DNA of 64,000 nucleotides from Clostridium manihotivorum (GCF_004015185.1 NZ_CP025746.1:682001-746000), one strand, 5' to 3'. Positions 26,981 through 36,508 are shown, counted from the first letter of the stretch. Notes: generated by a model not told the origin, from the letters alone. A program made the numbers and translations.

Positions 26981-29900
26981 ATGAGATTAAATGGCCTTAT
27001 GGAGCCATTGACAATTAATCCTAACTTTCAGAAGGTTAGATCAAATATAGACAAAGATAAGTACCCATTTTCTATATCTGGTGTGTCTGAGTCTGGAAAA
27101 GGATATTTAATAAATGGTATTTTTGAAAATAATGATAGATCTATAGTTGTAATTACGCATAATGATGTAGAAGCAAAAAATTTATATGAGGATTTATCAC
27201 TATATACTACAGATGTATATTACTTTCCTTCAAAAGAAATTGTTTTTTATAATATTGATGCCGTTTCTGGAGATTTAAGATGGGCTAGATTAAAAGTACT
27301 TAAAGAAATTTTGGATAAGAAAAAAAAGATAGTAATAGTATCGGTTGAGAGTTTCGCTACAATTTATACGCCAAAGGAATTGTATATAAGTCATACTTTT
27401 AAAATAAAAGTGGGAGATGAAGTTGACTTTAAAGAATTCTCTAAGAATTTAATCGAGTGCGGATATGAAAGAATGGATATAGTTGACGGTAAAGGTCAGT
27501 TTTCGGTAAGAGGAGGTATAATGGATATATATCCTCCTAATACTGCGCTTCCATATAGAATAGAGCTCTTTGGGGATGAGGTTGACTCTATAAGGTTTTT
27601 TAATATTGAAAGTCAAAGAAGTATAGATAAAGTAAAAGAAGTTGAGGTGTTTCCTGCTAAGGAAATAATCCTTGATGATGATACTATACAGAAGGCTATA
27701 GTGAAAATTAATGATGAACTGTCAAGTTTTATAAAATCCAGAGATAACAGCGAAAAAGATATTATTTCAAGGATATCATCGGTAATTAAATCTAACGTAG
27801 AGAATCTTAGGGAGTCATGGTCCTTTGAAACTATTGAGAGTTATTTGCCGCTTTTCTTTAATAAACCTTCTTCGTTTTTTGATTATTTTAAAGATTATCT
27901 TATGATTATGGACGATGATCAAAGGTGTAATGGAAAACTTGATAGTGTAATATATGAATTTGAAGAAAACTACACTGCATTTTTACAAAGGGGAGATATA
28001 TTACCGTCTCAGGCAAATTTGATATTAGGGAAAGATATCTTAAGTGAGAAGTTTAATTCTTCTAGGATTATAACAGTAAATCCATTTACTAAAAACAGCG
28101 AATTTATTCATACTTATGATACAGTAGCTTTTTCTCAGCTTACATTACATAACTATCAAGGAAAAATAGATATGTTAATAGATGATATTAAAGAGAAAAA
28201 GAAAAAGGGCTATAAGACAGTAATATTATCAGGGACTAGGCCAAGAGGGGAAAGACTTGTAGATACATTAAGAGATAGGGATATTGAAAGCGTTTATAAA
28301 GATGTAGTTAATGATATACAATTTGGAGAAGTTGTAATAACCTTTGGAAATCAGCTAAAAGGCTTTGAATATACAGATATGAAAATATGTGTAATATCTG
28401 ATAAGGAGGTTTTTGGAGAAGCTAAAAGGAAATCTTCAAGAAAAGCAACCAAGCAGAAGGGCGTATCTAAGATAAAGAGTTTTGCTGAACTTAAACTAGG
28501 AGACTATGTAGTTCACGCTAATCATGGTATTGGGGTATATAAAGGAATTAAACAAATAGATGTCAGCGGACATAAGCGAGATTACTTGGATATTGAGTAT
28601 GCTAAAGGTGATAAGCTTTATGTACCTGTAGATCAATTAGATCTGGTTCAGAAATATATTGGTACTGAAGGTAAGGCTCCGAAGATTAATAAGCTTGGCT
28701 CCAGTGAATGGCAGAAAGCTAAGGCTAAAGTAAAGAAATCTATTAACGAAATAGCACAAGACCTAGTGAAGCTATATGCAACAAGATCTACATTAAAAGG
28801 CCATAAGTTTACTATAGATACTCAATGGCAGAATCAATTTGAGGAGGAGTTCCCATATGAGGAGACTCCAGATCAATTAACTGCTTTAGAAGATATAAAG
28901 AGCGATATGGAGTCCGACAAGATAATGGATAGATTATTATGTGGAGATGTTGGATATGGGAAAACTGAAGTTGCATTAAGAGCAGCTTTTAAAGCAGTTA
29001 TGGATGGCAAGCAGGTTGCTTTACTTGTTCCAACCACTATATTAGCAGATCAACACTATAATAATATGGTTAAGAGATTTTCTGATTTTCCTATAAAGAT
29101 TGATATGGTATCTAGATTTAGGACTTCAAAACAGCAGAAGGAAACTTTACAAGCAGTAAAAGAAGGAAATGTAGATATATTGGTAGGTACTCATAGATTA
29201 GTTTCTAAAGATATTCAATTTAAAGATTTGGGGCTTCTAATTGTAGATGAAGAACAGAGATTTGGAGTTGCCCAAAAGGAGAAAATAAAAAATATAAAAA
29301 GAAATGTTGATGTTCTTACTTTAAGTGCTACGCCTATACCTAGAACATTACACATGTCTCTTACGGGGGTGAGAGATATATCTGTTATTGAAACTCCACC
29401 TGAAGAAAGGTATCCTATACAGACTTATGTGGTAGAACAAAATGACCAACTGATTAGAGATGCTATTTTGAGAGAAATAAATAGAGGTGGTCAAGTTTTC
29501 TTTGTATATAATAGAGTTGAAAGTATTATGGAAATGTCCGACTATATTCAAAACTTGGTGCCTGAGTGCAAAACTACTGTTATTCATGGACAGATGACAG
29601 AGAGACAGCTAGAAAATGAAATGATATCCTTTATGAATAATGAGTCTAATGTACTTATATGCACTACAATAATTGAGACAGGTATAGATATACCTAATGT
29701 AAATACAATCATAGTATATGATTCTGATAAAATGGGATTATCTCAACTCTATCAATTGAGAGGAAGAGTAGGTAGAAGTAATAGGATAGCATACGCTTAT
29801 TTTGTATATAAAAAGGATAAGATATTGACTGAAGTAGCTGAGAAAAGGTTGAGAGCACTTAAGGACTTTACTGAATTAGGCTCTGGTTTTAAAATAGCCA

Positions 29901-30499
29901 TGAGAGATCTTGAGATAAGAGGTGCTGGTAATATGATGGGGTCAGCTCAACACGGTCATATGGCTTCAGTTGGGTATGATTTGTATTGCAGAATGCTGGA
30001 AGATACCATTAAAATTATAAAGGGTGAGATAGAACAGGAACCTGTAGAAACTTCGATTGACATAAAGGTAGATGCCTTTATTGACTCTAGATATATTGAG
30101 GATGAGTTGCAGAAGATAGAGGTCTATAAAAAGATAGCTGCCATAGAAAGCATAGAAGATTATATGGATGTTAAAGAAGAGCTTGAGGATAGATTCTCAG
30201 AGATACCTGAACCGGTTTATAACCTAATGGATATAGCTTATATTAAGAGCAAGGCTAGAAACTTGGGGATAGAAGATGTTAAAGAAAAGCAGGGAGAGGT
30301 ATTGTTCCAATTTCAGAGTAGAGATAGGGTTAAAAAGGATATATTTAAGCGATTGTTGGAACAATATAAAAATAATATAATAATTAGAATGGGAGATAAG
30401 CCATCCTTTGGGTATAAGTTGAAGGATACCAAAAGAGAGGATATACTTCCTACGCTTAAAAATATGCTAGACAATCTAAATAAAGAAATCAGCAAATAA
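26981..30499 (+). CDS. mfd: Transcription-repair coupling factor
   Basis: Mfd removes RNA polymerase stalled at lesions and recruits UvrA. The 1172-residue protein has the UvrB-like N-terminal modules, the RNA-polymerase interaction domain beginning at GDYVVHANHGIGVYKG (about 505), and a RecG-like translocase with Walker A GDVGYGKTE (about 654-662) and DEEQ (756-759). Further helicase motifs follow, such as QLRGRVGRS, and the C-terminal TRCF domain ends the protein. An ATG five codons upstream is in frame; I prefer 26981 because GGTGG precedes it, but this is a weak ribosome binding site, so the start is uncertain. It is cotranscribed with pth. Confidence 0.96.
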   Translation: MRLNGLMEPLTINPNFQKVRSNIDKDKYPFSISGVSESGKGYLINGIFENNDRSIVVITHNDVEAKNLYEDLSLYTTDVYYFPSKEIVFYNIDAVSGDLRWARLKVLKEILDKKKKIVIVSVESFATIYTPKELYISHTFKIKVGDEVDFKEFSKNLIECGYERMDIVDGKGQFSVRGGIMDIYPPNTALPYRIELFGDEVDSIRFFNIESQRSIDKVKEVEVFPAKEIILDDDTIQKAIVKINDELSSFIKSRDNSEKDIISRISSVIKSNVENLRESWSFETIESYLPLFFNKPSSFFDYFKDYLMIMDDDQRCNGKLDSVIYEFEENYTAFLQRGDILPSQANLILGKDILSEKFNSSRIITVNPFTKNSEFIHTYDTVAFSQLTLHNYQGKIDMLIDDIKEKKKKGYKTVILSGTRPRGERLVDTLRDRDIESVYKDVVNDIQFGEVVITFGNQLKGFEYTDMKICVISDKEVFGEAKRKSSRKATKQKGVSKIKSFAELKLGDYVVHANHGIGVYKGIKQIDVSGHKRDYLDIEYAKGDKLYVPVDQLDLVQKYIGTEGKAPKINKLGSSEWQKAKAKVKKSINEIAQDLVKLYATRSTLKGHKFTIDTQWQNQFEEEFPYEETPDQLTALEDIKSDMESDKIMDRLLCGDVGYGKTEVALRAAFKAVMDGKQVALLVPTTILADQHYNNMVKRFSDFPIKIDMVSRFRTSKQQKETLQAVKEGNVDILVGTHRLVSKDIQFKDLGLLIVDEEQRFGVAQKEKIKNIKRNVDVLTLSATPIPRTLHMSLTGVRDISVIETPPEERYPIQTYVVEQNDQLIRDAILREINRGGQVFFVYNRVESIMEMSDYIQNLVPECKTTVIHGQMTERQLENEMISFMNNESNVLICTTIIETGIDIPNVNTIIVYDSDKMGLSQLYQLRGRVGRSNRIAYAYFVYKKDKILTEVAEKRLRALKDFTELGSGFKIAMRDLEIRGAGNMMGSAQHGHMASVGYDLYCRMLEDTIKIIKGEIEQEPVETSIDIKVDAFIDSRYIEDELQKIEVYKKIAAIESIEDYMDVKEELEDRFSEIPEPVYNLMDIAYIKSKARNLGIEDVKEKQGEVLFQFQSRDRVKKDIFKRLLEQYKNNIIIRMGDKPSFGYKLKDTKREDILPTLKNMLDNLNKEISK

Positions 30500-30668
30500 G
30501 CTTTATCCTTAGATAACTAAGTTGAATAGAAAAACTATTTATTGGTAATAAAAAAATAAATTTAAGTAATATAAATTGAAATTGATGTTGTAAATTGATA
30601 TACTAATTTATGTCTATTAAATTTGGTTATAAAGGGGATACAATTTAAAGAAAAGTGAGGTAAGAAAT

Positions 30669-31667
30669 TTGAAGAACATAAAGAAATTAGTTTCAATAGC
30701 CTTGATTGGTGTGATTGGTTTATCACTATCAGGGTGTAAGATGATACAAAAAACTCCAGAAGCTGTAAGCAAGACTGCTGTAGCGAAGGTTAATGGTGAA
30801 AAAATTACACTTGGCCAAGTTGATGAAAAGATTAAGAGCGCTATAGATCAGTTAAAGACACAATACGGTAATGATTTAGAAAAAAGCACTGATGGAAAAG
30901 CTGCGCTAAAAGATCAAAGAAAGACTCAACTTGAATCAATGGTACAAGAAAAGGTGATTTTAAAAGAAGGAGAAAAGGCAAATGTACTTCCTTCTAAAAC
31001 TGATTTAGATAAGCAAGTATCAGATAAACTTGCAGATGTTAAGAAGGTTTATAAAACTGATGAAGAGTTTAATAATGCATTAAAGTCTGCTAACTTTACT
31101 GTGGATTCATTAAAAGAATATTTAGGTACTCAAATAAAGATTGATACAATTCTTAATAAAACAGTATTTAAGGATTTCAGTATTACTGATGCAGATATAC
31201 AAAAGTATTACAATGAAAATAAAGCTCAGTACACTCAGCAACCTGGTGCTAACATGTTCCACATACTTGTTGATAGTGAAGATAAAGCAAAGTCTATAAA
31301 ATCTGAATTAGATAAGGGAGCAAAATTTGAAGATTTAGCAGCTAAGTATGGTACTGACGGTACAAAAGATCAAGGTGGTAGCCTAGGATATGTTGCTTAT
31401 GACGCTCAGAACTTTGATAAAGACTTCTTAGCAGCTGCAAAGAAGCTTAAAGAAGGAGAGATATCAGGACCAGTTAAAACTCAATATGGATGGCATATAA
31501 TAAAGGTTACTGGAATTCAATCATCATCAAAGACTCAAGAGCTATCAGCTGTTAAGGATACTATTAAACAGACTCTAGAAACAAATAAGAAGAATGAGTT
31601 ATTTAAGGCTAAATATGATCAATGGAAAAAAGACTTAAAAGTTGAGACATATGAAGATAAGCTATAA
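30669..31667 (+). CDS. prsA: PrsA-type foldase lipoprotein (parvulin peptidyl-prolyl isomerase)
   Basis: The protein starts with a lipoprotein signal peptide ending in the lipobox LSGC (C23), so it is anchored on the outer face of the membrane. A SurA-like N-terminal chaperone region (about 35-185) precedes a parvulin PpiC domain (about 190-285) with the family segments MFHILVDS, GGSLGYV and QYGWHIIKV. PrsA helps secreted proteins fold after translocation. Translation starts at TTG behind GAGG. It stands alone between mfd and spoVT, with a strong terminator behind it. Confidence 0.93.
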   Translation: MKNIKKLVSIALIGVIGLSLSGCKMIQKTPEAVSKTAVAKVNGEKITLGQVDEKIKSAIDQLKTQYGNDLEKSTDGKAALKDQRKTQLESMVQEKVILKEGEKANVLPSKTDLDKQVSDKLADVKKVYKTDEEFNNALKSANFTVDSLKEYLGTQIKIDTILNKTVFKDFSITDADIQKYYNENKAQYTQQPGANMFHILVDSEDKAKSIKSELDKGAKFEDLAAKYGTDGTKDQGGSLGYVAYDAQNFDKDFLAAAKKLKEGEISGPVKTQYGWHIIKVTGIQSSSKTQELSAVKDTIKQTLETNKKNELFKAKYDQWKKDLKVETYEDKL

Positions 31668-31701
31668 TAAGAAGAATAATATTTATTAATATTCAAATAA
31701 T

Positions 31702-31747
31702 AAAACTCACATGAATTTATATATTTTAATTCATGTGAGTTTTTACT
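31702..31747 (+). terminator. prsA terminator
   Basis: AAAACTCACATGAATT (31702-31717) and AATTCATGTGAGTTTT (31728-31743) form a 16-bp stem with a 10-nt loop and a T-rich end. Confidence 0.85.
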
Positions 31748-31867
31748 TTATTGGATTCATGTTGTACAAAAAGATAATTATAGCCAAAGCATGTATAAAA
31801 TTTCTATTCTGAAAAATAATAATAAGGAAGGTTTTAAGTGAAAGATATATAAGGAGGTAACTATAAA

Positions 31868-32422
31868 ATGAAAGCTACAGGTATTGTTAGACGTATTGAT
31901 GATTTAGGTAGAGTAGTTATACCAAAAGAGATAAGAAGAACTTTGAGAATAAGAGAGGGAGATCCTTTAGAAATTTTTACAGATAGAGAAGGTGGAGTTA
32001 TTCTAAAAAAATATTCTCCAATTGGAGAATTGACTGATTTCTCAAAAGAATATGCAGAAAGCCTCCAACAGGCTATTGGACATATTGTTTTAATAGCTGA
32101 CAAAGATACGTTTATATCAGTAAGTGGTGCATCTAAGAAAGACTTTGTAGAAAAGAAGATAAGTAATGAATTAGAGAAGATAATGGAAGATAGAAAGACA
32201 GTTTGTTTAGGTCTAACAGGTGCAAAAGTTATTCCGCTATATAATGAAGATACAGCTGAAGATAAGTATTCATGCCAGGTAGTATCCCCAATAATAGCAG
32301 AAGGGGATGCAATTGGAGCTGTTATAATATTGTCAAAACAAGCTGGAGAAAAGTTTGGAGACTTAGAAACCAAGCTTGCTGAAACAGCATCCGCATTCTT
32401 AGGAAAACAGATGGAACAATAG
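31868..32422 (+). CDS. spoVT: Stage V sporulation transcription regulator SpoVT
   Basis: SpoVT is an AbrB-type regulator that tunes sigma-G-dependent genes in the forespore. The 184-residue protein has the N-terminal swapped-hairpin DNA-binding domain (MKATGIVRRIDDLGRVVIPKEIRR pattern, about 1-50) and a C-terminal GAF-like domain. An AAGGAGGT ribosome binding site lies 8 nt before the ATG. The spoVB-type flippase gene follows after 140 nt with no clear terminator between, so read-through is likely. I could not place a convincing sigma-G promoter upstream. Confidence 0.96.
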   Translation: MKATGIVRRIDDLGRVVIPKEIRRTLRIREGDPLEIFTDREGGVILKKYSPIGELTDFSKEYAESLQQAIGHIVLIADKDTFISVSGASKKDFVEKKISNELEKIMEDRKTVCLGLTGAKVIPLYNEDTAEDKYSCQVVSPIIAEGDAIGAVIILSKQAGEKFGDLETKLAETASAFLGKQMEQ

Positions 32423-32508
32423 TAAACCTAAGACTTGCATCCCAAAACCATTCTAATTATTGACTGGTTAATAAATATTTATTCAATATACATATAAAAT
32501 TCTGTAAT

Positions 32509-32561
32509 AATACCTCCAAATTGACAATAAAGATTAAGTAGTTAAATAATTTGGAGGTATT
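32509..32561 (+). promoter_or_regulatory. Perfect 14-bp hairpin sequestering the spoVB-type ribosome binding site
   Basis: AATACCTCCAAATT (32509-32522) and AATTTGGAGGTATT (32548-32561) are exact inverted complements around a 25-nt loop. The right arm contains the GGAGG of the flippase gene, whose ATG starts at 32564. A TTGACA sits in the loop (32521-32526), so a transcript starting further inside would lack the blocking arm. Confidence 0.65.
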
Positions 32562-32563
32562 TT

Positions 32564-34105
32564 ATGAAAAAACAATCACTTATAAAAGGAAGTATAATAC
32601 TTGGTGTTGCTGGCATATTTACAAGGTTTTTAGGAATATTTTTTCGGTGGCCGTTAATAATGCTCATAGGCGATGAGGGCATTGGTTATTATCAAATGAC
32701 TTACCCATTATACATGTTTTATGTTGCTATAGCAGCAGGGATTCCTGTGGCAGTATCTAAAATGGTTTCCGAAAGTAATGCTATTGGTGACTTAGATACA
32801 TCATTCCAAACGATGAAAGAATCATTTATTTTAATGCTAATTTTAGGGACAGGCATGTCGTTATTCTTATTCTTTGGAGCAAAGCCAATAATGACTGCTT
32901 TAAAGTGGGATACAAAGTCTTACTATTCAATTATTGGAGTAGCATTTGCACCATTATGTATATCTCTAATGACTGCCTTTAGAGGTTTTTTTCAAGGATT
33001 ACAAAATATGAGTCCATCCGCTATTTCTCAGATAATTGAGCAAATAGGAAGAGTAATAGTTGGTGTTGGATTGGCGGTTTTATTTCTGCCCTATGGAATT
33101 GAGTACTCTGCAGGAGGAGCTGCCTTTGGAGCTGCAGCTGGAGGGTTTTTGGGTGGTATTTACTTAATTGTGAAGTACTTAAAGGTTAAGAAATCCTTCG
33201 GTGTTAGAAAGGTTAAATCAAATGATAAACTTCTTGCACAGTTAATAAGAATAGCTATCCCAATATCTTTAGGAGGAGCTGTTGGCACTGTAGCTAGTTT
33301 AATTGATTCTATATTAGTACCAAGGCAGCTATTAAATGCAGGCTTTGATTATAGACAAGCTACTATACTATACGCTCAATTGACTGGTAAAGCTTCAGTA
33401 ATAGTTAATATACCACTTACATTATCAGTAGCCTTAAGTACTTCTCTTATACCAATAATTGCAGAGAATTATATTTTAAAGAATATAAGAGAGGTTCAGT
33501 CAAAGGTGGATTCGGCAATAAGAATGTCTATGGTTATAGCTATCCCATGTACATTAGGTCTATATTTTCTTGCTGGCCCAGTTATGATGCTTATATTTCC
33601 TGGAAGATCAGAGGGGTACGAGATTCTTAAGTACTTATCTTTTTCGATTCCTTTTATAATCATGGCTCAAACCACTACGGCTATACTTCAGTCAACAGGA
33701 TCTTATGCAGCTCCAGTTGTAAATCTGCTCATTGGATGCTTTATTAAGGTTGTATTAACAGTATACCTTATACCAGTTTCATGGCTTAATATATATGGCG
33801 CAGTTATAGCATCAATACTAGCTTATATAGCAGCATCTATGCTTAATCTTATATATCTTCATATAAAGCTTAGGGTTAGTATAGATTATTGGTCAGCGGT
33901 AATAAAGCCTATAGGAGCTTCTGTAGTGATGATGATAGCTGTGTTATTAACATATCTAGGTATACTTAATAAAACGGCCAGTAATGGAATAGCTTGCTTG
34001 ATTTCTGTTTTTTTGGGTATTATTATATATGTATTGCTAATAGTAGTATTTGGTGTGTTTAAGTATGATTATATAAAAAGCAGATTTTTAAAAAGACATA
34101 GATAA
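32564..34105 (+). CDS. spoVB: SpoVB/MurJ-like polysaccharide flippase
   Basis: The 513-residue protein is highly hydrophobic with about 14 predicted membrane helices and belongs to the MOP/MVF superfamily of lipid-linked precursor flippases. The N-terminal SLIKGSIILGVAGIFTRFLG and GYYQMTYPLYMFYVAIAAGIP type segments are those of SpoVB/YabM proteins next to mazG. SpoVB is needed for spore cortex in Bacillus, and its paralogues move lipid II or teichoic precursors. Several paralogues are common in clostridia, so the symbol rests partly on location. Its ribosome binding site lies inside a perfect hairpin. mazG follows after 13 nt. Confidence 0.85.
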   Translation: MKKQSLIKGSIILGVAGIFTRFLGIFFRWPLIMLIGDEGIGYYQMTYPLYMFYVAIAAGIPVAVSKMVSESNAIGDLDTSFQTMKESFILMLILGTGMSLFLFFGAKPIMTALKWDTKSYYSIIGVAFAPLCISLMTAFRGFFQGLQNMSPSAISQIIEQIGRVIVGVGLAVLFLPYGIEYSAGGAAFGAAAGGFLGGIYLIVKYLKVKKSFGVRKVKSNDKLLAQLIRIAIPISLGGAVGTVASLIDSILVPRQLLNAGFDYRQATILYAQLTGKASVIVNIPLTLSVALSTSLIPIIAENYILKNIREVQSKVDSAIRMSMVIAIPCTLGLYFLAGPVMMLIFPGRSEGYEILKYLSFSIPFIIMAQTTTAILQSTGSYAAPVVNLLIGCFIKVVLTVYLIPVSWLNIYGAVIASILAYIAASMLNLIYLHIKLRVSIDYWSAVIKPIGASVVMMIAVLLTYLGILNKTASNGIACLISVFLGIIIYVLLIVVFGVFKYDYIKSRFLKRHR

Positions 34106-34118
34106 AAGGAGAAATAAT

Positions 34119-35573
34119 ATGATTAAGATAATTGGTTTGGGACCTGGTTCTGAGGAAGCATTAACTTTGGGAGTAGTTAAACAATTAAAAAATAGCGACA
34201 ATGTATTTCTTAGAACAGAAAAACATCCAACAGTCCAATTCTTAGTTGAAGAGGGCATAAAATTTAATACCTATGATTCAGCTTATGAGAATTCTACTAC
34301 CTTTGATCAAGTGTATGAAAGTATAGCAGTGGATTTAATAGAGCAGCATAGAAAGTTTAATGACATCACTTATGGTGTTCCAGGGCATCCTTTAGTTGCA
34401 GAGAAGTCAGTGGTGAATCTTATTAACTTATGCAAAGAAAATGATATATGTTATGAGATTTTGCCTGCTGTTAGCTTTATTGATGTTATGATGGAGGCTC
34501 TAGAAATAGACCCAGTTGAAGGTCTTAAAGTAGTTGATGCCTTTGATATAGGAAACCAAGTATTAGACAAGAGATCGGGAATTATAATAACTCAAGTATA
34601 TAATCAATTTATTGCTTCAGAGGTAAAGCTTAAACTTCAAGAAGAGTTTAATGACGACACTGAAGTTTATTTTGTTAGAGCTGCTGGTATAAAAGGCCAG
34701 GAAAGTATCAGGAAAATGCCTCTATATGAAATTGATATGCAGGAAGATATAGATTATCTAACGTCTATATACGTTCCTAAGGATTTGGATAATAAGAAGG
34801 ATTTTTATGATTTAATGAGTATAATAGATAAATTAAGAAGTGAGGATGGTTGTCCTTGGGATAGGGAGCAAACTCATGAAAGTTTAAAGAAAGCGCTAAT
34901 AGAAGAAAGTTATGAAGTTATAGATGCAATCGACAAAGAGGATGATGCCGGAATGATTGAAGAATTAGGTGATGTACTACTTCAAGTAGTATTTCATTCA
35001 TCTATAGCTAAAGACGATGGTTATTTTAACATGAATGATGTAATTCAAGGTATATGCGAAAAAATGATAAATAGACATCCTCATGTTTTTGGAGATGAAT
35101 CAATAGATACATCAGTGGAAGTTTTGGAGAAGTGGGAAGATATCAAGAAAAAAGAAAAGGGATTTGAAAGTATTACAGAAGAACTGAATTCTATTGCCAA
35201 ATCACTACCAGCAACAATAAGAGCAGCAAAGGTTCAAAGTAAAGCTAAAAAGGTTGGGTTTGATTGGGATAGAGTAGAAGACGCTATGCTAAAGGTAGAA
35301 GAAGAACTAAATGAAATAAAAGAGGTATATAATGGAGAAAATAGGGCAAAGATAGTAGAAGAGGTTGGAGATTTGCTGTTTGCCTGTGTGAACGTAGCTA
35401 GATTCCTTGGTGTAGAGGGGGAACTTGCATTAACTTTTACTACAGAAAAGTTTATAAAAAGGTTCTCTTATATAGAAAAAATAGCATCCGAAAAAGGACA
35501 AAATTTATCCGATATGTCTCTCGAAGAAATGGATATTTTGTGGAATGAAGCAAAAAAAGATGAAAAAAACTAA
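34119..35573 (+). CDS. mazG: YabN-type tetrapyrrole-methylase-like / MazG pyrophosphohydrolase fusion
   Basis: The N-terminal 220 residues resemble a SAM-dependent tetrapyrrole methylase (IIGLGPGS at 4-11, TYGVPGHPLVAE segment). The rest holds tandem MazG domains, with EESYEVIDAID and EELGDVLLQVVFH metal-binding helices and a second VEEVGDLLFACVN set. MazG domains hydrolyse nucleoside triphosphates, cleaning damaged or excess nucleotides. The 484-aa fusion matches Bacillus YabN in length and position. It is cotranscribed with the flippase gene. The activity of the methylase-like part in this family is unknown. Confidence 0.93.
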   Translation: MIKIIGLGPGSEEALTLGVVKQLKNSDNVFLRTEKHPTVQFLVEEGIKFNTYDSAYENSTTFDQVYESIAVDLIEQHRKFNDITYGVPGHPLVAEKSVVNLINLCKENDICYEILPAVSFIDVMMEALEIDPVEGLKVVDAFDIGNQVLDKRSGIIITQVYNQFIASEVKLKLQEEFNDDTEVYFVRAAGIKGQESIRKMPLYEIDMQEDIDYLTSIYVPKDLDNKKDFYDLMSIIDKLRSEDGCPWDREQTHESLKKALIEESYEVIDAIDKEDDAGMIEELGDVLLQVVFHSSIAKDDGYFNMNDVIQGICEKMINRHPHVFGDESIDTSVEVLEKWEDIKKKEKGFESITEELNSIAKSLPATIRAAKVQSKAKKVGFDWDRVEDAMLKVEEELNEIKEVYNGENRAKIVEEVGDLLFACVNVARFLGVEGELALTFTTEKFIKRFSYIEKIASEKGQNLSDMSLEEMDILWNEAKKDEKN

Positions 35574-35599
35574 GGGCAAAGAAGGAAATTTCCCTTTTA
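35572..35599 (+). terminator. Weak terminator after mazG
   Basis: AAGGG (35572-35576) and CCCTT (35592-35596) enclose a GGAAATTTCC palindrome, followed by TTTTAT. The stem is short, so read-through is possible. Confidence 0.45.
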
Positions 35600-35780
35600 T
35601 GAAGAATATATAGCATAAGTGAGCAATCATTACCATATTATATTTACATTGTGAAATAAGTAATTTACTATAGACTATATAAAAAAGTGGTTATATAATA
35701 TGTTAATGTAGATTATAGTACATAAAATCTTAAACTGGTACTATAAAACATACCATAAGAGATCTAAGGAGGATGTAAAA

Positions 35781-36056
35781 GTGAATAAAGCAGAATTAAT
35801 CTCAAGCATGGCTGAGAAGAGTAAGTTAACTAAGAAAGATGCAGAAGTTGCATTAAAATCTTTCATTGACAGCGTTCAAGAAGCATTAGAAAATGGTGAA
35901 AAGGTTCAATTAGTTGGCTTTGGAACTTTCGAAACTAGAGAAAGAGCAGCTAGAGAAGGAAGAAATCCAAGAACAAAGGAAACTATCCAAATACCTGCTT
36001 CAAAAGTTCCAGTATTTAAAGCTGGTAAAGAATTCAAAGAAAAAGTTAATAAGTAA
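35781..36056 (+). CDS. hup: Nucleoid-associated protein HU
   Basis: HU is a small DNA-bending dimer that compacts the nucleoid. The 91-residue protein has the whole family signature: MNKAELISSMA, the LVGFGTFETRERAAREGRNPRT segment of the DNA-binding arm and VPVFKAGKEFK. Translation begins at GTG behind AAGGAGG. An AAAGTGGTTA motif lies 87 nt upstream (35685-35694) in the promoter region. It sits between mazG and rqcP as in other Firmicutes. Confidence 0.97.
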   Translation: MNKAELISSMAEKSKLTKKDAEVALKSFIDSVQEALENGEKVQLVGFGTFETRERAAREGRNPRTKETIQIPASKVPVFKAGKEFKEKVNK

Positions 36057-36074
36057 TAGACATATATTTATAGG

Positions 36075-36094
36075 GCCCGAGTATTCTCGGGTTC
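36075..36094 (+). terminator. Short hairpin between hup and rqcP
   Basis: CCCGAG and CTCGGG enclose a TATT loop, followed by TTCTT. The poor T-run suggests partial termination or processing, letting rqcP be cotranscribed. Confidence 0.4.
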
Positions 36095-36116
36095 TTAAAA
36101 TTATAAGGAGTTATAT

Positions 36117-36383
36117 ATGAGATTAGATAAATACCTTAAGGTTTCAAGAATAATAAAAAGAAGAACTGTTGCTAAAGAGGTTTGTGAAGGCGGAAGGGTA
36201 TCGATAAACGGTAAAGTTGCAAAACCATCCACTGAGGTAAAAGTAGATGATATAATTGAAATTGTATTTGCTAATAAAAAATTAAAGGCTAAAATTATTA
36301 GTATAGTTGAACATGTTAAAAAAGAAAATGCAAAGGCAATGTATGAAATTCTTGAAGGTGAAGAAGATAGAGACGAGGAATAG
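36117..36383 (+). CDS. rqcP: S4-domain ribosome quality control protein RqcP (YabO)
   Basis: The 88-residue protein is an Hsp15-like S4 RNA-binding domain: [35 protein letters not shown] and a basic [10 protein letters not shown] helix, with an acidic tail. In Bacillus, YabO/RqcP helps RqcH add Ala tails to nascent chains on split large subunits. AAGGAG precedes the ATG. It lies in the conserved hup-yabO-yabP-yabQ-divIC-yabR block. A strong terminator and a copy of the structured repeat follow. Confidence 0.93.
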   Translation: MRLDKYLKVSRIIKRRTVAKEVCEGGRVSINGKVAKPSTEVKVDDIIEIVFANKKLKAKIISIVEHVKKENAKAMYEILEGEEDRDEE

Positions 36384-36384
36384 A

Positions 36385-36420
36385 AGTTTCTTTGACATAA
36401 AGTCAAAGAAACTTTTTTTC
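36385..36420 (+). terminator. rqcP terminator
   Basis: AAGTTTCTTTGAC (36385-36397) and GTCAAAGAAACTT (36403-36415) form a perfect 13-bp stem with a T-run. Confidence 0.88.
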
Positions 36421-36425
36421 TTATA

Positions 36426-36508
36426 CTGCCCAATTTTCCTAATATACATTCGGAAAGGCAGATGCGCAAAAAAAAGTTACTGAAGAAGTTCGCTTCAGCA
36501 ACTTTTTT
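36426..36508 (+). repeat. Structured intergenic repeat, copy 3 (3' core only)
   Basis: Starts at the CTGCC (36426-36430) arm and contains TTTTCC...GGAAAGGCAG, ATGCGCAAAAAA and a terminator stem AAAGTTACTGAAG/CTTCAGCAACTTT with one mismatch and a T-run. It follows the rqcP terminator directly. The 5' part seen in copies 2 and 5 is absent. The rest of 36509-36757 has no gene. Confidence 0.75.

Noticed and set aside
31748..31867. Sigma-G promoter for spoVT
   Set aside because: A GCATG -35-like element exists, but no acceptable CATNNTA -10 at the right distance.
31861..32373. Minus-strand frame of 170 codons over spoVT
   Set aside because: It is antisense to a textbook SpoVT sequence, and its codon and residue pattern is that of a reverse-complement shadow.
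36426..36475. Pseudoknot in the structured repeat (GCAT with ATGC across the first hairpin)
   Set aside because: The GCAT half is ACAT or ACGT in other copies and the pairing is not kept, so the copies argue against it.
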